From Oscillospiraceae bacterium (GTDB taxonomy: Bacteria > Bacillota > Clostridia > Oscillospirales > Ruminococcaceae), in assembly GCA_017848125.1 (NCBI GenBank), contig JAGAJY010000183.1, positions 1-52,350 of the forward strand: DNA of 52,350 nucleotides, written 5' to 3'. The notes beneath the pieces are model-generated. The model was not told the DNA's origin, did no database searches, and saw only the letters and a list, made by a program, of their open reading frames with translations. This document shows, piece by piece, positions 8,966-15,506 of this stretch. A program made the translations under genes and the position numbers. The first letter of the stretch is position 1, and each line of letters starts with the position of its first letter.

Positions 8966-9430
8966 ATGGGCTATGTATCCGATATAAGAAAATATGTGGG
9001 ACACAGCCCCATAATCCATACCGCCGCCAGCGTTATTGTTGAAAACGAACAGGGGCAGATACTTCTCCAGAAGCGAACCGACAACGGCACCTGGAGCTAC
9101 TGCGGAGGGGCTGTCGAGCTTTTTGAAAAGGTGGAGGACACTGCCGCCCGTGAGCTTTTTGAGGAATCCGGGCTTAAAGCCCTGAGCCTTGAACTGTTCG
9201 GAGTTTTTTCGGGTGAGGAACAGCACTACATATACCCCAACGGCGACGAGGTCAGCACTATAGACATAGTGTATATCTGCCGAAGCTATTCGGGTGAGCT
9301 TAAATGCCAGCAGGAGGAGGTCACACAGCTGAAATTCTTTGATATTGACGATATTCCCGAAAATATCTGTCCGCCTGTAAGATTCCCTCTGCTAAGATAC
9401 ATCGAATACCGCAGAGGAGCAATGTTCTGA
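8966..9430 (+). CDS. Nudix hydrolase
   Basis: Hydrolyses a nucleoside diphosphate linked to another group; substrate unknown. The complete Nudix box (G-x5-E-x7-R-E-U-x-E-E-x-G-U) runs from GAVELFE to RELFEESGL, residues about 48-70. Length 154 residues fits a single-domain enzyme. The N-terminal VGHSPIIHTAASVIVEN strand pattern resembles the subgroup acting on nucleotide sugars or damaged nucleotides, but that is weak. ATG 8966 follows AAAGGAAG. It lies 21 bases after the nitroreductase and 52 bases before prfB. Confidence 0.9.
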   Translation: MGYVSDIRKYVGHSPIIHTAASVIVENEQGQILLQKRTDNGTWSYCGGAVELFEKVEDTAARELFEESGLKALSLELFGVFSGEEQHYIYPNGDEVSTIDIVYICRSYSGELKCQQEEVTQLKFFDIDDIPENICPPVRFPLLRYIEYRRGAMF

Positions 9431-9482
9431 CGAGGCTCTGACATCACGAAAATCAACCAATAATTATACGGAGGATAAATAT

Positions 9483-10613
9483 ATGCTTTTACTTGACGAA
9501 CTCAGACTGGAGCTTGAAGGCTACCGCAAGGATATGAAGGAGCTTTACGTTATTCTTAACATCAACAAGCTCCTAAAAGATAACGAGGACTTACAGGCTC
9601 AGTCCGCAGAAAACGGCTTCTGGGACGACCTTGAAAACTCCCAGAAGGTAATGCAGACCATCAAGCAGAACGAAGCTTCAATAGCAAATTACAACAAGCT
9701 CAACACTCTCCTCGAAGACACTCTCACTATGATAGAGCTTACCGTAGAGGAAGGCAATGACGAGGACGAGGATACCGTAAACGAGCTGAGAGCCGAAGCT
9801 GACAAGTTCAAATCCGAGCTTGAAACAACCAAGCTCACCACACTTCTCACAGGCGAATACGACAGCAAGAACGCTATTCTTACATTCCACGCAGGTGCAG
9901 GCGGAACAGAGGCTCAGGACTGGGCAGAAATGCTTTTCAGAATGTATAACCGCTGGGCAGAGCGCCACGATTTCAAGGTCACTACCCTTGACTACCTTGA
10001 CGGAGACGAAGCAGGAATCAAATCTGCGTCTATCCTTGTTGAGGGTCTTAATGCATACGGCTTTCTGAAATCCGAAAACGGAGTTCACCGCCTTGTCCGC
10101 ATTTCTCCCTTTGACTCATCGGGAAGACGTCAGACCTCATTTGCTTCCCTTGAAGTAATGCCCGAAATGGACGGCGCAAACCTGAATATCGACATTCGCC
10201 CCGAGGATCTGGAAATCGACTTCTACCGTGCCAGCGGCGCAGGCGGTCAGAAGGTAAACAAAACAAGCTCCGCTGTACGTCTTACCCATAAGCCCACAGG
10301 CATCGTAGTTTCCTGTCAGACACAGCGAAGCCAGTATCAGAACAAGGACTTTGCAATGAAAATGCTGGTTTCCAAGCTTGCAGAGATCAAAGAAAGAGAG
10401 CATCTCGACAAGATCGAGGACATCAAGGGAGTTAAGAAGGAAATCGCATGGGGCGCTCAGATACGTTCCTATGTATTTATGCCCTACACCCTTGCCAAGG
10501 ACACAAGAACAGGCTTTGAAAACGGCAATATAGGCGCTGTAATGGACGGCGACCTTGACGGCTTCATCAATGCATATCTCACCGCCCTTTCTCACGGCGA
10601 GCTTGAAGGATAA
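9483..10613 (+). CDS. prfB: Peptide chain release factor 2
   Basis: Recognises UGA and UAA stop codons and triggers peptide release on the ribosome. The SPF recognition tripeptide occurs in VRISPFDSSG and the catalytic GGQ in GAGGQKVNKTSS. The 376-residue frame is continuous: around codon 25, where many bacteria carry an in-frame TGA and a programmed +1 frameshift, this gene reads through (VILNINK), so there is no autoregulatory shift. The ribosome site ACGGAGG is excellent. The C terminus AYLTALSHGEL is typical. A strong terminator follows. Confidence 0.96.
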   Translation: MLLLDELRLELEGYRKDMKELYVILNINKLLKDNEDLQAQSAENGFWDDLENSQKVMQTIKQNEASIANYNKLNTLLEDTLTMIELTVEEGNDEDEDTVNELRAEADKFKSELETTKLTTLLTGEYDSKNAILTFHAGAGGTEAQDWAEMLFRMYNRWAERHDFKVTTLDYLDGDEAGIKSASILVEGLNAYGFLKSENGVHRLVRISPFDSSGRRQTSFASLEVMPEMDGANLNIDIRPEDLEIDFYRASGAGGQKVNKTSSAVRLTHKPTGIVVSCQTQRSQYQNKDFAMKMLVSKLAEIKEREHLDKIEDIKGVKKEIAWGAQIRSYVFMPYTLAKDTRTGFENGNIGAVMDGDLDGFINAYLTALSHGELEG

Positions 10614-10623
10614 TCAAAGACAC

Positions 10624-10656
10624 AAAAAGCTGCATCATTGTATGCAGCTTTTTTTA
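10624..10656 (+). terminator. Terminator of prfB
   Basis: A 12-base-pair stem (10624-10635 with 10642-10653), 6-base loop CATTGT, ending in a run of T. Confidence 0.9.
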
Positions 10657-10750
10657 TTATAGCACATTCGTGTTATTTTGTCAATATAAAAACAAAACAA
10701 ATTTTCCGCACTTCTTTAGTCAAATTTACCGACTTCCATTATATCCCCTA

Positions 10751-10852
10751 ATACTAATCACTCATTGAATTATGGGAATCTCTCGCCACAAAAGCCTTAT
10801 ATCAAAGCTTTTGCGGCGATTTCTTCTCCATAATTCAAATGATGATTAGTAT
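10751..10852. repeat. Palindromic MITE-like repeat, full copy
   Basis: A 102-base near-perfect inverted repeat. It begins ATACTAATCA and ends TGATTAGTAT, and inner arms (GAATTATGG / CCATAATTC; GCGGCGA / TCTCGCC) continue the pairing almost to the centre. It has no coding capacity. Its reverse complement shares 74 identical bases with 37714-37787. It sits between the terminators of prfB and glmS; apart from these three elements the 312-base gap 10614-10925 holds nothing I recognise. Confidence 0.85.
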
Positions 10853-10856
10853 AACA

Positions 10857-10893
10857 CAAAACCGCCCGAAAAGATGCACTCTTTTCAGGCGGT
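10857..10893 (-). terminator. Terminator of glmS
   Basis: On the minus strand ACCGCCTGAAAAG pairs with CTTTTCGGGCGGT (one G-T pair), 7-base loop, followed by TTTGTGTT. Confidence 0.75.
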
Positions 10894-10925
10894 CAAATTA
10901 TTCTGCGGATCTTATAAAATGCCCA

Positions 10926-12764
10926 TCATTCAACCGTTACGCTCTTAGCAAGGTTTCTGGGCTTATCAGCGTCAAGACCCTTTGCAAGACTCACATAGTA
11001 CGCCATAAGCTGTAAGGGAATTACAGACAGGCTGGGAGTAAAGTGCTCATCAGTCTGAGGAGAATATACGGTGAAATCAACAGTATCCTCCACATTGTAA
11101 TGTCCGTAGGTGGTTAGCCCCATAAGATAAGCGCCTCGGCTCTTGACCTCAACCATATTGCTGATGGTCTTTTCAAACAAGTCGTTCTGTGTAAGTACGC
11201 CTACAACGAGAGTACCGTCCTCGATAAGTGAGATCGTACCGTGCTTCAGTTCGCCTGCCGCATATGCCTCGGAGTGAATGTAGCTTATCTCCTTAAGCTT
11301 CAGGCTTCCCTCCAGACAGATAGCATAGTCAATACCTCTGCCGATGAAGAAAATATCCTTTGCATTGGAGAACTTGGACGCAAACCACTGAATACGCTCC
11401 TTATCGTCAAGAAGCTTCTGCATTTTTTCGGGAAGGCTCATAAGCTCGGAGATAAGTGAGCTGTATTTATCCCCGTCTATCTCTCCCCTGACATATGCAA
11501 ACTGCACAGCCAGCAGATAGCTTACAATAAGCTGTGTGCTGTACGCCTTAGTGGTGGCAACTGCTATCTCAGGACCGGCAAGGGTATAGAAAACATTGTC
11601 AGCCTCTCGTGCAATGGAGCTTCCCACAACGTTAACTATGGCAAGGGTCTTGATGCCCTTTTCCTTAACGTCCCTGAGAGCCGCAAGGGTATCAGCCGTT
11701 TCGCCAGACTGGCTTATGAAAACCACCATATCGTCCTTTCGGAGAATAGGACTGCGGTATCTGAATTCCGAAGCAAGCTCGACCCTGACGGGAATCCTTG
11801 CAAGATCCTCAATAACGTACTGAGCAGCCATTCCCACGTGATAAGACGAGCCGCAGGCAACTATTATTATCTGACCTATCCCCTTTATATCCTCATCGGA
11901 AAGTCCCACAGCCGAAAGATCTATCCTGCCGTCCTTTACTGCGGAAGCAAGAGTATCGGCAACAGCCTTGGGCTGCTCGTGTATCTCCTTTATCATAAAG
12001 TGAGCATATCCGCCCTTTTCGGCAGCCTCAGCGTCCCACTTTATCTCAACGCTGTCTTTTTCTATAATATCGCCGTCAATGTTATAGAACTGCACGCCCG
12101 AAGCGGACATTCTTGCCAGCTCCAGATTGCCTATGTAATACACATTTCTTGTATGCTTGAGTATTGCAGGAACGTCAGAAGCAAGGTAAGCCTCGCCGTT
12201 TTCCACGCCGATTATCATAGGGCTGTCCTTTCTTGCGGCATATATCTCTCCCGGATAATCCTTGAACATAACCGCAAGAGCATAAGAGCCTCTTACACGC
12301 ACCATAGCCTTTGATACTGCGTCAATAGGACCTGCGTTGTATTTCTTGTAGTAGTAGTCAATAAGCTTTACAATAGCCTCTGTATCGGTCTGAGAGTAGA
12401 AGGTGTAGCCGTTTTTGGTAAGCTTCGCCTTTATCTCCTGATAATTCTCGATAATGCCGTTATGCACCGCAACAATGTTCATATCGTCGCTGATATGAGG
12501 GTGAGCGTTATCCTCAGAGGGCTCGCCGTGAGTAGCCCATCTTGTGTGACCGATTCCGCAGCAGCCTTTAAGCGCCAGACCGCTGTCAGTCTTTTCTTCA
12601 AGAGCCTTCAGCCTGCCCTTTGCCTTGACTACCTCAGTTTTTTCGTCCTCATCACGAACGGCAAGACCTGCCGAGTCATATCCTCTGTATTCAAGCTTTG
12701 ACAGCCCCTCAAGAAGAATGGGTGCTGCCTGCCTTTTACCTGTAAATCCAACTATTCCGCACAT
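10926..12764 (-). CDS. glmS: Glutamine--fructose-6-phosphate aminotransferase (isomerizing)
   Basis: Makes glucosamine-6-phosphate from fructose-6-phosphate and glutamine, the entry step to peptidoglycan amino sugars. ATG 12764 follows AAGGAGGAG and is directly followed by TGC, giving the N-terminal catalytic Cys2 of the class II glutamine amidotransferase domain (1-about 230, with GHTRWATHG and HNGIIENY). Two SIS sugar-isomerase domains follow (VACGSSYH, ISQSGETADT), and the C terminus PRNLAKSVTVE is the invariant family ending. 612 residues is normal. An upstream in-frame extension to 12785 lacks a ribosome site and would bury Cys2. The leader is too short for a glmS ribozyme. Confidence 0.97.
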   Translation of the reverse strand: MCGIVGFTGKRQAAPILLEGLSKLEYRGYDSAGLAVRDEDEKTEVVKAKGRLKALEEKTDSGLALKGCCGIGHTRWATHGEPSEDNAHPHISDDMNIVAVHNGIIENYQEIKAKLTKNGYTFYSQTDTEAIVKLIDYYYKKYNAGPIDAVSKAMVRVRGSYALAVMFKDYPGEIYAARKDSPMIIGVENGEAYLASDVPAILKHTRNVYYIGNLELARMSASGVQFYNIDGDIIEKDSVEIKWDAEAAEKGGYAHFMIKEIHEQPKAVADTLASAVKDGRIDLSAVGLSDEDIKGIGQIIIVACGSSYHVGMAAQYVIEDLARIPVRVELASEFRYRSPILRKDDMVVFISQSGETADTLAALRDVKEKGIKTLAIVNVVGSSIAREADNVFYTLAGPEIAVATTKAYSTQLIVSYLLAVQFAYVRGEIDGDKYSSLISELMSLPEKMQKLLDDKERIQWFASKFSNAKDIFFIGRGIDYAICLEGSLKLKEISYIHSEAYAAGELKHGTISLIEDGTLVVGVLTQNDLFEKTISNMVEVKSRGAYLMGLTTYGHYNVEDTVDFTVYSPQTDEHFTPSLSVIPLQLMAYYVSLAKGLDADKPRNLAKSVTVE

Positions 12765-12820
12765 TATGCTGCTCCTCCTTGACAAAGCTTCTGATTTAAT
12801 TTTACTCTGTCCATAGAATG

Positions 12821-12849
12821 ATTATAACATAAATCCCTAACAAAATCAA
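12821..12849 (-). promoter_or_regulatory. Promoter of glmS
   Basis: Minus strand TTGATT (12849-12844), 17 bases, TATAAT (12826-12821). The predicted start is about 50 bases before the glmS ATG. Confidence 0.75.
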
Positions 12850-12892
12850 TACAATAAATAAAAATCACAAAAACCGTTTTGCTGACGCAGGA

Positions 12893-13357
12893 TCATTCGG
12901 TACACTCAGGGTCCCCTGCCTCCTCATTGCCCAGATAGACACTATATGTCTTACCCTCGTAATAATTCATTATCTGCCGCCTTAATTTTGAGGGATACAA
13001 AGGAAGCGTGTTCAGCAGAGAAATATCAAGCCATTCAATTCCCACCTGATTTGTATCGCCGTGAAGCTCCGCATCGGGGATCTCGCCGATATATTCGCAG
13101 TGAAACACCAGATCCACACGGTGAAAGCTTTCGCCGTGAACACCCTCTATCACAAACAAAAGCTCGCCGCAGCTGACCTCTATCCCAAGCTCCTCGGACA
13201 CCTCACGGCAAACAGCCTCATTCAAAGTCTCCTCAGCCTCCTGACCGCCTCCCGGCATAATAAACCATTCCTCACCGCCGTCCCTGATTTTTATTGCAGC
13301 CATTTTTCCGTCTCTGATAATAAGTCCCTTTGCCGAATTGCGGACAGTCCTTTCCAT
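12893..13357 (-). CDS. Nudix hydrolase
   Basis: Single-domain Nudix enzyme of 154 residues with an intact box: G-GQEAE-E, seven residues, REVSEELGI, at about residues 37-59. The end of the box and the following EVSCGELLFVIEG fit the MutT/ADP-ribose-type fold, but the substrate is unknown. ATG 13357 follows GGGGAG with 6-base spacing; the frame continues upstream to 13375 without a better site. It lies 18 bases downstream of the metallo-beta-lactamase-fold gene and probably shares its transcript. Unrelated in detail to the Nudix protein at 9 kb. Confidence 0.88.
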   Translation of the reverse strand: MERTVRNSAKGLIIRDGKMAAIKIRDGGEEWFIMPGGGQEAEETLNEAVCREVSEELGIEVSCGELLFVIEGVHGESFHRVDLVFHCEYIGEIPDAELHGDTNQVGIEWLDISLLNTLPLYPSKLRRQIMNYYEGKTYSVYLGNEEAGDPECTE

Positions 13358-13375
13358 TGCACTCTCCCCTATCAT

Positions 13376-13960
13376 CTACATTATTTTCTCATTTGCATGA
13401 GAATAGTAAATTACCTTGGGATCGTAACTCATAACACGCTCCCAGTCCTCTTTCAGCGCAGTATTATCGTCATATGCCGCAAGATATTCTATAGGCTCTA
13501 AATCTCCTACAAAGCAAATTCCGCTGTCCAGCATAACCGAAATGCTGTCCTTGCTGTGGCTGACTGTCTGTATTATCTCTCCGTCAATACCCATATCACC
13601 GAGAAACTGCCTGCTTTCCTCACAGCTTATGCAGACAGCATTATCGGTTTTTATCGGCTCATATTTCAGCCTGCTGTCTCTTGAAAAAATACTATCCGAG
13701 AAATTCACATATTCTGTCTGCGCATCAATCAGCAGAAGCCTTATCCCGTATTTCATCAGCTCGCTTATTATGCCCATATGGTCGGGGTGATAGTGGGTAG
13801 CAAGAATGTATGTAATGTCACGGACATCAATATTATGCTTTTTTATCTCCTTGAAAAACAGCGGAAGTGTTCCCGCATAATCAGTATCAATGAGCAGATT
13901 ACCCTTTGCACCTCGGATAAAGAATGTGTTGGTGTTTCCGTATCTTAATCTGCTGACCAT
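13376..13960 (-). CDS. Metallo-beta-lactamase fold hydrolase
   Basis: Small (194-residue) zinc hydrolase with unknown substrate. The dinuclear metal motif H-x-H-x-D-H is present as THYHPDH. Further ligands are plausible in TVSHSKDS (His), FVGDLEP (Asp) and YYSHANEK (His, near the C terminus), so the active site appears complete. Start ATG 13960 follows GAGAGGTG; the frame has an earlier GTG without better support. No promoter is visible between it and the tRNA terminator, so it may depend on read-through from the tRNA. The pairing with a Nudix gene is not one I recognise. Confidence 0.85.
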   Translation of the reverse strand: MVSRLRYGNTNTFFIRGAKGNLLIDTDYAGTLPLFFKEIKKHNIDVRDITYILATHYHPDHMGIISELMKYGIRLLLIDAQTEYVNFSDSIFSRDSRLKYEPIKTDNAVCISCEESRQFLGDMGIDGEIIQTVSHSKDSISVMLDSGICFVGDLEPIEYLAAYDDNTALKEDWERVMSYDPKVIYYSHANEKIM

Positions 13961-13993
13961 ATTTATCACCTCTCAAAATTTGTAAATAGGCAT

Positions 13994-14024
13994 AAAAAAT
14001 CGGCTGCAATATGAATTGCAACCG
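13994..14024 (-). terminator. Terminator of tRNA-Leu
   Basis: Minus strand CGGTTGCAAT pairs with ATTGCAGCCG around a TCAT loop, followed by ATTTTTT. Confidence 0.85.
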
Positions 14025-14035
14025 ACGTTTAATAA

Positions 14036-14119
14036 TGGTGCGAGAGATGGGACTTGAACCCACACGCCAAAGACACACGCACCTCAAACGTGCCTGTCTG
14101 CCGATTCCAGCACTCTCGC
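14036..14119 (-). tRNA. tRNA-Leu (anticodon GAG)
   Basis: An 84-base class II tRNA with encoded CCA end. Acceptor stem GCGAGAG pairs with CTCTCGC. The anticodon stem CACGT/GCGTG encloses the loop TTGAGGT, anticodon GAG, which reads CUC and CUU codons. A long variable arm (TGTCTTTGGCGT) is typical of leucine tRNAs, and the T loop is TTCAAGT. It is transcribed alone from a consensus promoter and followed by a terminator. Confidence 0.95.
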
Positions 14120-14152
14120 ATATAAAAACCAACCTCATCAGTCAGCTTTTAT

Positions 14153-14181
14153 ATTATATCACATAAAGTTTCTGCTGTCAA
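14153..14181 (-). promoter_or_regulatory. Promoter of tRNA-Leu
   Basis: Perfect consensus on the minus strand: TTGACA (14181-14176), 17 bases, TATAAT (14158-14153), about 34 bases before the tRNA. Confidence 0.9.
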
Positions 14182-14222
14182 TAGCTTTCTGAAACTTTAC
14201 ATTTTTTTAACAATTACACATT

Positions 14223-15089
14223 TTACTGAGCAGATACTGTAGTGATATCGCTGCCGAACCAGTTTTTAGAAATTTCGCCCAGCTTGCCGTCAGCCTTCAT
14301 TTCGCAGAGTATTCTCTGAACCTCGTCACGGAGAGCCTGATCTTCCTTGCGGAAGCCGATAGCATATTCTTCCTCGGAAAGACCGTCAGGAAGAACCTTG
14401 TAGTCCTTGCCTGCGGAGGTTATCTGATAGTTTGCAACAACGCTGTCAAGGAAAACTGCGTCAACAAGACCCAGTTCAAGCTGCTGAAGAGCCTCAACAT
14501 TTGTAGCCATAGCAGTAACGGTTATAGGAGTTTCCGATGTGTAAAGCTCGGAAGCCTCGAGGATCTCCTGAGCGGTAGAGCCGTTCTGAACAGCAATGTT
14601 CTTGCCCGAAAGGTCGGACATAGAAGCCGCAGCAGAATCAGCGGGAACAACAAAAATCATTGCATTCTTCATATAAGGGTCGGAAAGATTCATTTCCTCT
14701 GCTCTTGAAGGATTAACGCTCATGCCGTTCCAGATGCAGTCTATTCTGCCTACAGCAAGATCCTGCTCCTTTGTGTTCCAGTCAATAGGCTGCTTTACAA
14801 GCTCAACGCCCATTCTTGCACACACTTCCTCGGCAACGTCAATGTCGAAGCCAACGATCTCATCGCTCTCGTTTGTATAGCCCATAGGCTCAAAAGTAGC
14901 GTCAAGACCGAGGATAAGCTTTCCGCTTTCCTTGACCTTGTTAAGGGATTCGTCAGCACCCGAAACAGCCTGTGCGCCCTCTGCGGGAGCAGCGGTATCC
15001 TGTACGGGAGTCTCATTTGCACCGCAGCTTGCAAACGCCATAGTCATAGCAGCGGCAGCAGCCACCGCAGCAAATCTGAATTTTTTCAT
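14223..15089 (-). CDS. Amino-acid ABC transporter substrate-binding lipoprotein
   Basis: Extracellular binding protein of the polar amino-acid (SBP family 3) type. ATG 15089 follows AAAGGAAGG. The signal peptide (MKKFRFAAVAAAAA...) ends in the lipobox FASC, so the mature protein would be anchored at a lipidated cysteine near residue 21. A short Ala/Thr/Glu linker precedes the domain, which shows GKLILGLDATFEPMGY and GFDIDVAEEVCARMG, the usual amino-acid contact segments, and IDCIWNGMSV. 288 residues is normal. No permease or ATPase gene is nearby, so it must work with components encoded elsewhere. Cystine or a polar amino acid is plausible; not decidable here. Confidence 0.92.
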   Translation of the reverse strand: MKKFRFAAVAAAAAMTMAFASCGANETPVQDTAAPAEGAQAVSGADESLNKVKESGKLILGLDATFEPMGYTNESDEIVGFDIDVAEEVCARMGVELVKQPIDWNTKEQDLAVGRIDCIWNGMSVNPSRAEEMNLSDPYMKNAMIFVVPADSAAASMSDLSGKNIAVQNGSTAQEILEASELYTSETPITVTAMATNVEALQQLELGLVDAVFLDSVVANYQITSAGKDYKVLPDGLSEEEYAIGFRKEDQALRDEVQRILCEMKADGKLGEISKNWFGSDITTVSAQ

Positions 15090-15124
15090 AGGTAAAAACC
15101 TTCCTTTCATTATTAACATTGTTA

Positions 15125-15153
15125 AATATAGCACAGTTTCCCTGTTTTGTAAA
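15125..15153 (-). promoter_or_regulatory. Promoter of the amino-acid binding protein gene
   Basis: Minus strand TTTACA (15153-15148), 17 bases, TATATT (15130-15125). Confidence 0.7.
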
Positions 15154-15272
15154 GCCAAATGCAGAGTTTTCGGAACTTTGTATAGATTTCACCGCTTTAC
15201 TCCACGGAAAATTAAGGCTTATGCCAATCGTTCAATATGGACAAAAATCTGTGTTAATACAATATTCAAAGC

Positions 15273-15347
15273 TTCAAACGTTTAAGTATAAAACATTGCC
15301 GATTCAAAACATCTGTGTTTGTTAACGTTTCCATACTAAACGTTTTA
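15273..15347. promoter_or_regulatory. Cluster of LacI/CcpA-like operator sequences before GH94
   Basis: Three related palindromic cores lie 70-140 bases upstream of the GH94 promoter: CAAACGTTTAAG (core 15276-15283), GTTAACGTTTCC (15321-15332) and TAAACGTTTTA (core 15338-15345). The middle one also fits a catabolite-response element with one mismatch. The same core occurs at the lacI promoter (24224-24231). The rest of the 417-base gap between 15090 and 15506 shows only the two divergent promoters. Confidence 0.5.
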
Positions 15348-15412
15348 TTTATGCGAAAATACCATCAAAAGTGCCGATTTCTACAAAAAAATTATTAAAT
15401 TTTATAAACCCC

Positions 15413-15441
15413 TTGCCAAAACTACATAAAAATGCTATAAT
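15413..15441 (+). promoter_or_regulatory. Promoter of the GH94 phosphorylase gene
   Basis: TTGCCA (15413-15418), 17 bases, TATAAT (15436-15441). Confidence 0.8.
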
Positions 15442-15506
15442 GATACTTGAAATGTATATGCATTATACATAAAAGAACCAACAACAACAAAAGGAGTGTA
15501 AACCCA

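Noticed and set aside
12785-12892. glmS ribozyme
   Set aside because: There is too little space, and the region is plain AT-rich promoter sequence.
15447-15506. N-terminal extension of the GH94 protein
   Set aside because: ATG 15507 has AAAGGAG and gives the family N terminus; the extension lies in the leader.
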